Shown: positions 35,887 through 44,558, counted from the stretch's first letter. The stretch is DNA of 64,000 bases from Wenzhouxiangella limi (GCF_010499265.1 NZ_JAAGSC010000044.1:372521-436520); one strand, 5' to 3'. The notes: generated from the letters alone by a model not told the origin. A program made the numbers and translations.

Positions 35887-36178
35887 TCATGGCTTGGCAG
35901 CTTCAATCCTGGCTAGCGCATGGCTGGCGGTGACGATGTCTATTCCCTGGAAGCGTTCCAGCACCAGCAGGTCTTTGTCGCCGGAGACAATGAGGTCGGC
36001 TTTGGCGGAGAGCGCGCAGGCGAGCACATGGTCATCGTCCGGATCGGGTGATACGCGAGGCGGTGCTACAAGCCAACTCGATGCGCTGCCCGACGGCGGC
36101 ATCCAACAGCTTACCTGGCGGCCCTTCCGGCCATAGCAGACCGGATAGTGCGGTATTGGTATCAAGAATAAGTCGCAC
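35887..36178 (-). pseudogene. PIN toxin, broken by internal deletion and frameshift
   Basis: From GTG 36178 the frame reads VRLILDTNTALSGLLWPEGP, the N terminus of PilT/VapC-like PIN proteins. After about 45 residues it loses the family pattern. A different frame then gives SPDPDDDHVLACALSAKADL and IVSGDKDLLVLE, the C-terminal acidic cluster. The middle 50-60 residues are missing, so the toxin should be dead. Confidence 0.7.
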
Positions 36179-36404
36179 ACCGCTGCTCCGCGCGGTAGGC
36201 GCGGATTTCGGCTTGAATTTCGTCGGCGGTCATGGTCGGCAGCGGGTCGGCGGCGCATTTGGCGCGGGCGGTGCGCAGATGGCTGAGACGGGCGCTTCGC
36301 AGTTCTTCGCGTAACAGCGCCTCGAGTCGGTCTGCTGCAAGCAGTCCTGCCCTGGTGGCTTCCTCGGCGAGCTCGTCCGGCAAGGTGATCTGGACGGTGG
36401 TCAT
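36162..36404 (-). CDS. Antitoxin of the broken PIN toxin
   Basis: 80 residues, MTTVQITLPDELAEEATRAG start (beta strand plus helix of an RHH domain) and a PTMTADEIQAEIRAYRAEQR C-terminal part as in antitoxins of PilT-type PIN toxins. Overlaps the toxin remnant by 17 bases. Probably still made. Confidence 0.75.
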   Translation of the reverse strand: MTTVQITLPDELAEEATRAGLLAADRLEALLREELRSARLSHLRTARAKCAADPLPTMTADEIQAEIRAYRAEQRCATYS

Positions 36405-36664
36405 CGGTGTTTCTCCTAACGATTCCGCTCAACACTCCTCTCAGTATACCGTGCGGTTTGTTGACCCCAAAGCCATTGTTTTGGCAGGGACATCGGCGGA
36501 AGTTCTCCCTCGGGTCGGTTGACTTCACAGCCACATCGGCTGGTCGGGAATCCCGTCCGTCAAGGCGCAAGTTTGCCGTCCGCCCAGCCACCCCCAAAGC
36601 CGGGCGCGAAACGAGACGGGCGTCACAGGCGCTGATTTTCTTCGAAAAGTTCTGAAATTTTCTC

Positions 36665-36691
36665 TAAAGTTTCCGCTCCCCGAACCGCTAA
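36665..36691 (+). promoter_or_regulatory. Sigma-28 (FliA) promoter of fliC
   Basis: TAAAG at 36665, 15 bases after TAAA, then ACCGCTAA (36684-36691), six of eight -10 consensus bases. It leaves a leader of about 130 bases before fliC. The surrounding non-coding stretch 36405-36831 holds this promoter, a small TCCGG-TCA-CCGGA hairpin (36735-36747) and an RBS; no gene. Confidence 0.75.
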
Positions 36692-36831
36692 TGTCAGTGA
36701 ACGCAGCGAGTGCGCTTGAGCCCCAGGCCGGGAGTCCGGTCACCGGAAGTTAACCAAATCAGGGGCTTGCAGGCGATCGCCGCGGGAGTCAAAATCAAAC
36801 TGAAGCAGTCTGGACGACAAAGGAGCACACC

Positions 36832-38625
36832 ATGTCCCAGGTCATTAACACCAACGTACTTTCGCTGACCGCTCAGCGGAACCTGCAGACCTCCCAGAGC
36901 GAGCTGGCCACGTCGCTGCAGCGCCTGTCTTCCGGTCTGCGCATCAACTCGGCCAAGGACGACGCCGCCGGCCTTGCCATTTCCGAGCGGTTCACCACCC
37001 AGATCCGTGGTCTGAACCAGGCCATCCGCAACTCCAACGACGGCATCTCGCTGGCCCAGACCGGTGAAGCCGCGCTGGCCACGGTGACCGAAAACCTGCA
37101 GCGCGTTCGTGAACTGGCCGTGCAGTCGGTCAACGCCACCAACTCCGACACCGATCGCGCCACCCTGCAGCAGGAAGTGACCCAGCGCCTGAACGAAATC
37201 GACCGGATCGCCGGTCAGACCTCGTTCAACGGCCGCAACGTGCTCGACGGCACCTTCGGCAACGCCCTGTTCCAGGTCGGCGCCAACGTCGGTCAAACCA
37301 TCGCTCTGGATCTTGAGTCCAGCGTTCGTAGCAGTGATATCGGTTCGGTTGCTACGGCTTCTTCGGTTGATTTGACGACTTTGATCAATGAAGGCACCGA
37401 CGACACGGCAGCCTCTTTCACCACGGGGGATGTCAGTTCATTGGTCGGCGTGGATCTGAGTTCAGCGGGAACCGGCGGCTCTTTTGAAACCGACGCCGCA
37501 ATCACCGAATTTGACTTCGGCGCAAACAATGTGACGTTTGACGTAAATGGTGAGGAGATTTCGCTCACTAGCGATGTTAGCACCATCGGTGGCTTAGTTA
37601 CCGAAATTCAAGGCCAGTTAGACACCGCCTTTGGGGCGGGTGTAGTCACGGTTACAGAGGATACCGGGGTTCTGACTTTTACGGATACTTTGTCAGCGGA
37701 AGCCGTTGTGGTAGACAACCAGAGTGCCGTAATTGCTAATGCAGCTTTCGACACGGGCACGGGTTCACCCGGGACGCTCGGCACCATCAGCTTTGAGGTG
37801 GATGGCAACGCGATAACGCTCGATGGTGACGCCACAGACAACGCCACCCTGCAAGCCATTGCCGATGACATCGGTGCGCAACTGGAAACAGCCGCGGCGG
37901 GTACTTATTCGGTCAGTGTCGATGGTAGCGGCATCGCAATTTCGACGGTTGCCACAGGCTCAGCTGAGTCAGCGCCTGTCATTTCGGCCCTTAGCGGCGT
38001 TGGTGCAGCCCTGTTTGATGACGCCGCGGGCACCTCCGTAGACGGCGCCGATGGTGACCCGGCAGCTGAACTGACGACTTCCGGCCTGACCATTCAGTTC
38101 GGCGACAACGACGCGATCGAAGTTGAAGACAACACCTTCACAACGGTCCAAAGCTTCGTCGATGCGGTCAACACGGCGTTGGGCAGCAATGGCACCGCCT
38201 TGTTGAATGCTGACAACGAACTGACCATCACGTCTGGTGAAGCCATCACGATTGCCGGTGACTCTGAAAACGTGTTCGATGGCACCACCGAGTTCGCGGT
38301 CGATACCGCGACCGCTTTGGCGGATACCTCGGTGAGCAGCGTGGACAATGCCAACAACGCCATTGCACGTGTCGATGCGGCGCTGTCGTCGGTCTCCGAG
38401 CTGCGCTCCACCTTCGGTGCGATCCAGAACCGGTTCGAGTCAACGATCGAGAACCTGACGACCACGACCGAGAACCTGCAAGCCTCGCGGTCGCGCATCC
38501 TCGACGCCGACTTCGCCGCTGAAACGGCCAACCTGACCAGGGTTCAGATCCTGCAGCAGGCCGGTATCTCGGTGCTGTCGCAGGCCAACGTCCAGCCGCA
38601 GAACGTGCTGGCCCTGTTGCAGTAA
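36832..38625 (+). CDS. fliC: Flagellin FliC
   Basis: 597 residues. D0/D1 ends are conserved: QVINTNVLSLTAQRNLQTSQ at the start and ILQQAGISVLSQANVQPQNV near the end. The middle (about residues 160-500) is a long Ser/Thr/Asp/Ala-rich exposed region with somewhat lower GC than the ends, as in other variable flagellin domains. Transcribed from the sigma-28 promoter; an AAAGGAG site lies before ATG 36832. Confidence 0.97.
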   Translation: MSQVINTNVLSLTAQRNLQTSQSELATSLQRLSSGLRINSAKDDAAGLAISERFTTQIRGLNQAIRNSNDGISLAQTGEAALATVTENLQRVRELAVQSVNATNSDTDRATLQQEVTQRLNEIDRIAGQTSFNGRNVLDGTFGNALFQVGANVGQTIALDLESSVRSSDIGSVATASSVDLTTLINEGTDDTAASFTTGDVSSLVGVDLSSAGTGGSFETDAAITEFDFGANNVTFDVNGEEISLTSDVSTIGGLVTEIQGQLDTAFGAGVVTVTEDTGVLTFTDTLSAEAVVVDNQSAVIANAAFDTGTGSPGTLGTISFEVDGNAITLDGDATDNATLQAIADDIGAQLETAAAGTYSVSVDGSGIAISTVATGSAESAPVISALSGVGAALFDDAAGTSVDGADGDPAAELTTSGLTIQFGDNDAIEVEDNTFTTVQSFVDAVNTALGSNGTALLNADNELTITSGEAITIAGDSENVFDGTTEFAVDTATALADTSVSSVDNANNAIARVDAALSSVSELRSTFGAIQNRFESTIENLTTTTENLQASRSRILDADFAAETANLTRVQILQQAGISVLSQANVQPQNVLALLQ

Positions 38626-38656
38626 GCCGCTTGATCGACAACTAGAGCAAGGTAAC

Positions 38657-38688
38657 GGGGCCGGGCGGACAACGTCCGGCCCCTTTTC
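38657..38688 (+). terminator. Rho-independent terminator after fliC
   Basis: GGGGCCGG (38657-38664), loop, CCGGCCCC (38676-38683), TTTT. It isolates fliC from flaG-fliD. Confidence 0.85.
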
Positions 38689-38733
38689 GCTTGCAGGAAA
38701 GCTTTTCTGGAATAGGTTTTTTAGGAGTAGGGC

Positions 38734-39129
38734 GTGATGGATAACAGTATTTCCATGACCCGGGTGCCGCCGGCTTCGACCTCGCTGGTCGAGACCGCGC
38801 CGCGCCAGCCCGCTGCCTCCCCGCCGTCGGTTTCGGGCAATGCCCCCCAGCCGCCGTCTGCCGCCCCACCGGCCGCCGCGCCGGACGAGGTGCAGCGGGT
38901 GGACCTGGAGGAAGTGCTGGAACGCGTCGGTGAGCAGATCAGCGAATATTCGAGCCAGATCGGTCGGGCGCTGGAGTTCCAGGTGGAACGACAGGACGAT
39001 CGTGTGGTCATCCTGGTAACCAACAGCGACACCGGCGAGCTGGTGCGTTCGATTCCGTCCGAAGAGGTGCAGCGTCTGTCCGAGGTGCTGGCCGACGGCG
39101 ATCCGCTGTTGCTGGACCTGCGGGCATGA
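38734..39129 (+). CDS. flaG: FlaG-family protein, copy 2
   Basis: 131 residues. Pro/Ala-rich N-terminal half, then the FlaG core (ALEFQVERQDDRVVILVTNS and LVRSIPSEEVQRL). In the canonical place between fliC and fliD. Related to the copy at 31832. Confidence 0.88.
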   Translation: MMDNSISMTRVPPASTSLVETAPRQPAASPPSVSGNAPQPPSAAPPAAAPDEVQRVDLEEVLERVGEQISEYSSQIGRALEFQVERQDDRVVILVTNSDTGELVRSIPSEEVQRLSEVLADGDPLLLDLRA

Positions 39130-39191
39130 GCTTTGCATCCCGCGTAGACTGGATCGACAACCGCAAGAACCGAGCGTAATCGAGGATTGAT

Positions 39192-40574
39192 ATGGCCATT
39201 TCTGCACTGGGCACCGGCTCCGGCCTGGACCTGAACTCGCTGGTCGAGCAGCTGTTGCAGGCCGAGCGGGAACCCGTTGAAAACCGCCTGAACACCCGCG
39301 AAGAACGCTTCGAGACCCAGCTGTCGGCCTTGGGCCTGTTCTCCGGCGCCCTGTCGGGGCTGCGCGATGCCGCCAGTGGCCTGGAAAATGGCACGGGGCT
39401 GGCCCAGCGCCAGGCCGTCAGCGGGGATGAAAGCCTGTTTACCGCCACGGTCGAAGAGGGCACACCACCCGGGCGCTTCGATATCCGCGTGCTGGGCCTG
39501 GCCCAGGCCGACAAGCGCGCCAGCGCGGCGTTTGCCGACGGTGCTTCGGCCGAGGTCGGCACCGGCACGCTCAACTTTACCGTCGGCGATGACGCGTTCA
39601 GCATCAACGTCGACCAGGACAACAACACCCTGGGCGGGATTCGCGACGCGATCAATCGTGCTACCGACAACACCGGGGTGTCGGCCGGCATCATCAACGA
39701 GGCCGGCGGCGCACGCCTGATCCTGACCGGACGCGATACCGGCGCCGAGAATGCTATCAACTTGACCGCCAGCGGTGGCGATGGGGGTCTGGATACACTC
39801 GTTTCCGGCTTTGCCGTGCTGACCGAGGCCGCCGACGCCGAGGTGGAAATCGACGGCTTTACCGTCAACAGCAGCTCCAACCGCATCGATGGGGCCATCG
39901 ACGGGGTCACCATCGACCTGGCCGGGGTCTCCGCCGGGGTGGCCGAAGGCGAGCTGAACGTACCCACCACCTCGCTGAGCATCAACGAAAACCGCTCGGC
40001 GACGCTGGAGCAGGTGCGCACCTTCGTCGACCGCTACAACGCGCTCAACGACGTGTTGAACGGCGTGGCCAGCTACGACCCGGAAACCGAAGTCGCCGGC
40101 CCGCTGCAGGGTAACGCCACGGTGCGTGCGATTGCCTCGCAGGTTCGCCGCGAACTGACCGAGGCGGTGCCGGGCGCCGCGCTGGGCGCCAACACCCTGG
40201 CCGGCATCGGCATCACCACCGCCGAAGGCGGCGCGCTGCGCATCGACGAGGGCCGCTTGAACGAGGTCATCGACCAGCGCCCACAGGCGCTGGAAGAACT
40301 GTTTGGCGGCGAAAACGGCGTCGGCGGGCGGCTGAACAGCTACCTGTCGCAGGTGGTCGGTTCCAACAGCCTGCTCGAAGGCCAGACCGAGAACCTGCAG
40401 AACCGTATTGACGATATCGGTCGCCAGCGCGAGGCCCTGGAGGCCCGGCTGGAGCGGACCGAAGAGCGCCTGGTGCGGCAGTTTTCCGCGCTGGATTCGC
40501 TGGTCGCCGAGCTGAACCAGACCAGCAGTTTCATCGAGCAGCAGTTTGCCAACCTGCAGGGCGGGCGGTCATAG
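39192..40574 (+). CDS. fliD: Filament cap protein FliD (HAP2)
   Basis: 460 residues. MAISALGTGSGLDLNSLVEQ is the FliD N terminus, and the C-terminal coiled coil (ERTEERLVRQFSALDSLVAE) is typical. Caps the growing filament and guides flagellin folding. GAGGA precedes the ATG. Confidence 0.95.
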   Translation: MAISALGTGSGLDLNSLVEQLLQAEREPVENRLNTREERFETQLSALGLFSGALSGLRDAASGLENGTGLAQRQAVSGDESLFTATVEEGTPPGRFDIRVLGLAQADKRASAAFADGASAEVGTGTLNFTVGDDAFSINVDQDNNTLGGIRDAINRATDNTGVSAGIINEAGGARLILTGRDTGAENAINLTASGGDGGLDTLVSGFAVLTEAADAEVEIDGFTVNSSSNRIDGAIDGVTIDLAGVSAGVAEGELNVPTTSLSINENRSATLEQVRTFVDRYNALNDVLNGVASYDPETEVAGPLQGNATVRAIASQVRRELTEAVPGAALGANTLAGIGITTAEGGALRIDEGRLNEVIDQRPQALEELFGGENGVGGRLNSYLSQVVGSNSLLEGQTENLQNRIDDIGRQREALEARLERTEERLVRQFSALDSLVAELNQTSSFIEQQFANLQGGRS

Positions 40575-40646
40575 CGCTCGCGCCGGCCGCCTCGTCCTGA
40601 TTAATACCGCACCGACAACGGATTCAGCCAGAGGATTCCCACGCCC

Positions 40647-41054
40647 ATGAACGCCAACATCAACGCCTACAACCAGAACGCCGCCATCGGCGCCGAAGAA
40701 ACCAGCCCCCACCGCCTGGTGGCCATGCTCTACCAGGGCGCCATCGACCGCATGTCGCGCGCCATCGGCCACTGCGTGCGCGGTGAAGTCGCCAAGAAAG
40801 GCGAGTGCCTGTCGCGCGCCGCCGCCATCGTCGACCAGCTGCGCGACAGCCTCGACATGGAAGCCGGAGACGGCACCCTCTCGCAGCGCCTGGACGACCT
40901 GTACGAGTACATGATCCGCCGCATCACCGAGGCCAACTTCCGCAACGACACCACGATGATGAAAGAAGTCCACGACCTGCTGGCCCAGCTGGCCGAGGGC
41001 TGGAACGCGATCCCGCCCGAGCAGCGCGAAGTGCAGGGCGCCCGGCCGGCTTAA
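40647..41054 (+). CDS. fliS: Flagellin export chaperone FliS
   Basis: 135 residues. Start YNQNAAIGAEETSPHRLVAM with LYQGAIDRMSRA is the FliS signature. Four-helix bundle that binds the flagellin C terminus and keeps it unfolded for export. Confidence 0.96.
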   Translation: MNANINAYNQNAAIGAEETSPHRLVAMLYQGAIDRMSRAIGHCVRGEVAKKGECLSRAAAIVDQLRDSLDMEAGDGTLSQRLDDLYEYMIRRITEANFRNDTTMMKEVHDLLAQLAEGWNAIPPEQREVQGARPA

Positions 41055-41081
41055 GCCATGAGGTTGCTGGCAACAACCCCT

Positions 41082-41113
41082 TGTCGTCCCGGCCGAAGCG
41101 CCGGGACCTCCAG
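41082..41113. repeat. REP-like hairpin, left copy
   Basis: 32-bp element with CCCGGC...GCCGGG arms and trailing ACCTCCAG, identical to 41298-41329 and nearly identical to 32446-32476. Confidence 0.85.
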
Positions 41114-41174
41114 TGTTGACGCGGCACTTTGTTTAAGCAGGCTGCGTTCGGGCTGGAGATGCCGGGTCAAGCCC

Positions 41175-41291
41175 GGCATGACAGGCGGTGTTGGCGGCAT
41201 GACAGTTCATGCTGCCGGCATGACAGGCGGTGTTGGCGGCATGACAGTTCATGCTGCCGGCATGGCAGGCGGTGTTGGCGGCATGACACCA
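41175..41291. repeat. 42-bp tandem repeat built from two 21-mers
   Basis: Units start at 41175, 41217 and 41259. Each is GGCATGACAGGCGGTGTTG plus GC, then GGCATGACAGTTCATGCTGCC. The third unit is partial. Flanked on both sides by identical REP-like hairpins. The 41055-41365 gap holds nothing else. Confidence 0.9.
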
Positions 41292-41297
41292 GCGTTC

Positions 41298-41329
41298 TGT
41301 CGTCCCGGCCGAAGCGCCGGGACCTCCAG
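41298..41329. repeat. REP-like hairpin, right copy
   Basis: Identical in all 32 bases to 41082-41113 and in the same orientation, so the tandem repeat lies between two direct copies. Confidence 0.85.
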
Positions 41330-41365
41330 CCTCCCACCGGCACCCCACCTAACCCTGCAGCACCC

Positions 41366-41695
41366 ATGAACGCCAGCGCCACGCCACCGCCGGAACTCGA
41401 CCACATCCGCGCCCTGGGCCGCGAGATGCGCGAGTGCGTTCAAAACGCCGACCTGGAAGCCGCCGGCGAGCTGGCCGCCGAGCGCCACCGCCGGGTCGTC
41501 GCCCTGTTCGACGACGGCCCCGAACCGGCCGGCGACGAGCAGGTGGCCGAACAACTGCGCGAACTGCTGGATGCCGACAAGGAACTGTTGAGCGTGCTCG
41601 CCGCCCTGCGCGACCAGCTGGCCAGCGAACTGGGTGAGGCCCGCGCCGGCGCCCGCGGGGTCAGGGCGTATATGGATACGGCAGAAGAGGCCTGA
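41366..41695 (+). CDS. FliT-like flagellar chaperone
   Basis: 109 residues from ATG 41366. Fully helical, acidic and Ala/Leu/Glu-rich (IRALGREMRECVQNADLEAA, DEQVAEQLRELLDADKELLS), size and place (after fliD-fliS) as for FliT. Sequence alone gives only weak support, because FliT proteins diverge. The open frame upstream of this ATG runs through the REP repeats and is not coding. Confidence 0.6.
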   Translation: MNASATPPPELDHIRALGREMRECVQNADLEAAGELAAERHRRVVALFDDGPEPAGDEQVAEQLRELLDADKELLSVLAALRDQLASELGEARAGARGVRAYMDTAEEA

Positions 41696-41714
41696 AGCCC
41701 TGGCTGTCGGCGAA

Positions 41715-41990
41715 TTAGTTTTCGACCTCCTGAAGCCTGCCCTCGGCATATTTGTGCAGAATGCTCCCGATCAGCGTCTGATACGGAATACCCTCGCTTA
41801 GAGCTTTTTTCTGCAGGGCACGTAAGTCCTTGCTGGGTAGCCGAATGCTAATGCGCTGATCCTTGCGCACGGTCGCTTCGGCATAGGTGGCATGCCGCTG
41901 CTGAATGTCTTCAGCATTTTTCGATCGCTTGAGCTTTCCCTGTTCGTAGGCCTCAAGAATATCGCGCTCTTCCTGATCAAGATGGCTCAT
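41715..41990 (-). CDS. CopG-type antitoxin, intact
   Basis: 91 residues. Acidic N-terminal part (SHLDQEERDILEAYEQGKLK), RHH strand and helices (ISIRLPSKDLRALQKKALSE), C terminus EGIPYQTLIGSILHKYAEGR. This last part is the source type of the tail repeats scattered in block 1. Overlaps its toxin gene as ATGA; here the toxin comes first, as in BrnTA. Confidence 0.88.
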   Translation of the reverse strand: MSHLDQEERDILEAYEQGKLKRSKNAEDIQQRHATYAEATVRKDQRISIRLPSKDLRALQKKALSEGIPYQTLIGSILHKYAEGRLQEVEN

Positions 41991-42265
41991 TTTTTGCGGT
42001 CCTGATACTGTTTGGTCGCTTTGCGGCTTGGAATGATGGTCTTCAGGAAAACCTCGTCTTCAGTTTCGATAAACGGCACAAGATAGACGTAGTCCTCCAG
42101 TCGAATTGCATGGATTTTCTGGTCTGGATATCGCGATGGCTTCGGATGATCAAATGTATCCAGAATGTCGTCGGTCAGGAGGTGGAGCAACACGTCCTCA
42201 AACCGGATTCCGCGTTCAGACTGCAGCTGTTTGTTCTTGTCCGGATTCCAGTTGATCTTCTTCAA
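41987..42265 (-). CDS. BrnT-like toxin
   Basis: 92 residues. INWNPDKNKQLQSERGIRFEDVL (short extract) and DYVYLVPFIETEDEVFLKTI, IPSRKATKQY match the BrnT-like RNase toxins that precede CopG antitoxins. Intact, so the pair is probably active. Local GC is lower than in the flagellar genes, a sign of transfer. Confidence 0.82.
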   Translation of the reverse strand: MKKINWNPDKNKQLQSERGIRFEDVLLHLLTDDILDTFDHPKPSRYPDQKIHAIRLEDYVYLVPFIETEDEVFLKTIIPSRKATKQYQDRKK

Positions 42266-42344
42266 ATCAAGCGATTATGACGCTGTACTTACGTTGAGCA
42301 TACTTTGCAGGTTCTCAGTTGGCAAGTTCAAGGTAGGGCGTGCC

Positions 42345-42764
42345 TTATGAAGTCGCATCCAGCCAGTTTTCCAGCGCCAGGCCGGGGATGCGGCCGAATT
42401 CCGAGACGTTTGCCGTCACCACGACGAGGCCCTCGGCGAGGGCCTGGGCTGCGATCAGCAGGTCGTTCGGGCCGATCGGAGTCCCGCGGCTGGTCAGATG
42501 ATGACGAGTCTCGGCATAGTGGTGGTCGGTGGGTGCTTCCAGTGGCAGGATGTCAATGGCCGACAGCACAAGATCCAGCCGATCGGTAATTTTTCCGGAT
42601 TGCGATTTCGCCGCACCGTAGCGCAGTTCGGCGGCTGCGATCAGGCTGGTGCAAATGCTCTTTTCGCCGACTCTGGTGATGTGCCCAGCGACGCTGCCGC
42701 CGGGATTTTTAACCAGGTCGGACAGCATGTTGGTGTCCAGCAGATATCGCCGACGGCCGCTCAC
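42345..42764 (-). CDS. vapC: VapC-family PIN toxin
   Basis: 139 residues. PIN signature YLLDTNMLSDLVKNP, the Glu of IAAAELRYGA, Asp in IGPNDLLIAAQALAEGL, and the last acidic position in VVVTANVSEFGRIPGL. Intact RNase fold. Overlaps its antitoxin gene by four bases. Confidence 0.92.
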   Translation of the reverse strand: MSGRRRYLLDTNMLSDLVKNPGGSVAGHITRVGEKSICTSLIAAAELRYGAAKSQSGKITDRLDLVLSAIDILPLEAPTDHHYAETRHHLTSRGTPIGPNDLLIAAQALAEGLVVVTANVSEFGRIPGLALENWLDATS

Positions 42765-43009
42765 AACAGGTCTTCGTCCAGCGCTTGCAGATCCTCATCG
42801 ATGTCCGGGAAAGTGTCTTCCAGCGGTTCGAGCGTCGACAGTACGGCCAGCAGCTTGCCGCGGCGCACGGGTTCGATAATGAGCCGGTCGCCCTCCTTGT
42901 GCACAATGGCTTCGTCGCCGTCGATTTCGAACTCGCGCGGAATCCGCAGCGCCTGATTGCGCCCGTTGCGGAACAGGCGGACATTTCTTTGCGATATCGA
43001 CATGGCCAA
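42761..43009 (-). CDS. vapB: VapB-family AbrB-type antitoxin
   Basis: 82 residues (or 80 from the second Met). QRNVRLFRNGRNQALRIPRE is the VapB swapped-hairpin DNA-binding motif; the C-terminal PDIDEDLQALDEDLL wraps VapC. Confidence 0.9.
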   Translation of the reverse strand: MAMSISQRNVRLFRNGRNQALRIPREFEIDGDEAIVHKEGDRLIIEPVRRGKLLAVLSTLEPLEDTFPDIDEDLQALDEDLL

Positions 43010-43096
43010 ACTCTATTAAATAAACATATGGCGTAGCATATGCCAAGCTTAACAGGTTTTCAAGTTGCTTTACCGAGCGGGGTTCCATCAGCAGGC

Positions 43097-43444
43097 TCAG
43101 AAGGCGAACATCTCTGTCAGCGTGCTTGCGATTGCTCTGGCCCGGCTTTCGGTCAGGGCTCCCAGGCGCTTGACCAGGCGGGATTGGTCGACGGCTCTGA
43201 TCTGATCCAGCACGATCTGGCCTTTCTGGCCCTGGAAGCTCAGGTCGATCCGGCTGGGGTAGTTGCGACGGGTGGAGGTCAAGGGAGCGATGACGACGGT
43301 GTTGAGATGCCGGTTCATCTCGTCGGGTGAAATGACGACGCAGGGGCGGGTCTTTCGGATTTCCGAGCCGGTTGTCGGGTTGAGGTTGATCAGGTAGATC
43401 TCGTAGCGCGTGATTTCCGGCCGCGACGGGTTCACCACTGCCAC
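43097..43444 (-). CDS. mazF: MazF/PemK-type mRNA interferase
   Basis: 115 residues. YEIYLINLNPTTGSEIRKTRPCVVIS (extract), the APLTSTRRNYPSRI strand and LDQIRAVDQSRLVKRLG are typical of MazF, with the catalytic Arg near residue 30 and a Thr after it. Cuts mRNA at short sites. Overlaps mazE by 13 bases. Confidence 0.93.
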   Translation of the reverse strand: MAVVNPSRPEITRYEIYLINLNPTTGSEIRKTRPCVVISPDEMNRHLNTVVIAPLTSTRRNYPSRIDLSFQGQKGQIVLDQIRAVDQSRLVKRLGALTESRARAIASTLTEMFAF

Positions 43445-43683
43445 GCCTGTTCGTCGAAATCGTTGGCCAGGGTGTCATCGATCAGCAGCGCATCGGCGCT
43501 CTCGCCAGCCGCCGCGGCGAACGCATCGTCCCAACCCTCGCGCAGGTGTCGGGCGGGTCTGATTTTCAGGCCGTCCTGTTCGACCCGCAGGTCGAGCTCG
43601 TACTCCAGTCCGGCCTCGCGGATCATCGCGGCTGGAATACGCACGCCTTTCGAGTTGCCGATGGCGATCAGTTTGGTTTTCAT
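43432..43683 (-). CDS. mazE: MazE-type AbrB antitoxin
   Basis: 83 residues from ATG 43683. KTKLIAIGNSKGVRIPAAMI is the MazE DNA-binding motif. The acidic C terminus (DTLANDFDEQAWQW) would block MazF. GAGGTGAGAAAC precedes the ATG. Confidence 0.92.
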   Translation of the reverse strand: MKTKLIAIGNSKGVRIPAAMIREAGLEYELDLRVEQDGLKIRPARHLREGWDDAFAAAAGESADALLIDDTLANDFDEQAWQW

Positions 43684-43767
43684 GTTTCTCACCTCGTGAT
43701 GTAGGCACATTGTAGATACGTCTGATCACCGTCGCAAGCCCTGGCGCGCTGCTCTACAATTGAGCGC

Positions 43768-44067
43768 ATGCGGCTGACCAGCGAACAGATCCATACCATC
43801 AAGCAGGCGACCGCCGAGATTTTCGGTGAGGCCGCGCGCGTGCGGCTGTTTGGGTCGCGCACGGATGACCGCAAGCGCGGCGGGGATGTGGATTTGCTGG
43901 TCGAAGCCGACAGCCCGATCGAAGACGAGACCTGGCTGGCCGCGCGCTTGTCGGCCCGGGTGTCTCGCAGCATGCAGGGGCGGCGGGTCGATGTGCTAGT
44001 CCAGGCCCCGGGCATCAGGGAACAGCCGATTCACCGCATTGCGCGTCGTGAGGGCATTGCGTTATGA
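43768..44067 (+). CDS. mntA: MNT nucleotidyltransferase antitoxin (MntA-like)
   Basis: 99 residues. The nucleotidyltransferase active site is RLFGSRTDDRKRGGDVDLLV (GS...D-x-D). In HEPN/MNT pairs this enzyme AMPylates and silences the HEPN toxin. Overlaps the HEPN gene by ATGA. Divergent from mazEF. Confidence 0.88.
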   Translation: MRLTSEQIHTIKQATAEIFGEAARVRLFGSRTDDRKRGGDVDLLVEADSPIEDETWLAARLSARVSRSMQGRRVDVLVQAPGIREQPIHRIARREGIAL

Positions 44068-44558
44068 ATCTGGACGCCCGCGATCTTGAGCGTCTGGCTT
44101 TTTTGGTCCGGGTCGTCAACGGCGAGCGGCGCAATCTGAAAGCGACCGATGAGCGGCTTTTTGCCGAACCCTTTACGGCGCAGAAAGCCGGCCTGCTTGA
44201 GGAAGACTCGGAACTTGCAGAGCGCGTTGATGCGTTTGTCGCCCGCTTCAGTCGTCTGCAGGATACGCTCGGTGACAAATTGTTGCCGGCGCTTCTCGCG
44301 GCTGTCGGTGAAGAGCGCCGGACGCTGGTGGACAGGCTGGATGTGGCTGAAAAGCTGGGCTGGATCGAGTCCAGCGAGGAATGGATGGCGATTCGAAAGT
44401 TGCGCAACCGCATGGTTCACGAGTACATCGAAGATGCCGAGGTACTGGCTCTTGCGCTTCAGACCGGCCACGCGCGTGTGCTGACCTTGCTGAATGCGGC
44501 GGACCGTATGCTTGCCGAAGTCCGCGAACGGGATTGGCTAGGAGGGCGGCATGATTGA
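44064..44558 (+). CDS. hepT: HEPN-domain RNase toxin (HepT-like)
   Basis: 164 residues, helical. The catalytic R-x4-H motif is RNRMVH in IRKLRNRMVHEYIEDAEVLA, including the Tyr two residues after His (HEY) that is the AMPylation target in HepT. The last eight bases overlap the PilZ gene, so the TA pair has become fused to the flagellar operon without a spacer. Confidence 0.85.
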   Translation: MNLDARDLERLAFLVRVVNGERRNLKATDERLFAEPFTAQKAGLLEEDSELAERVDAFVARFSRLQDTLGDKLLPALLAAVGEERRTLVDRLDVAEKLGWIESSEEWMAIRKLRNRMVHEYIEDAEVLALALQTGHARVLTLLNAADRMLAEVRERDWLGGRHD

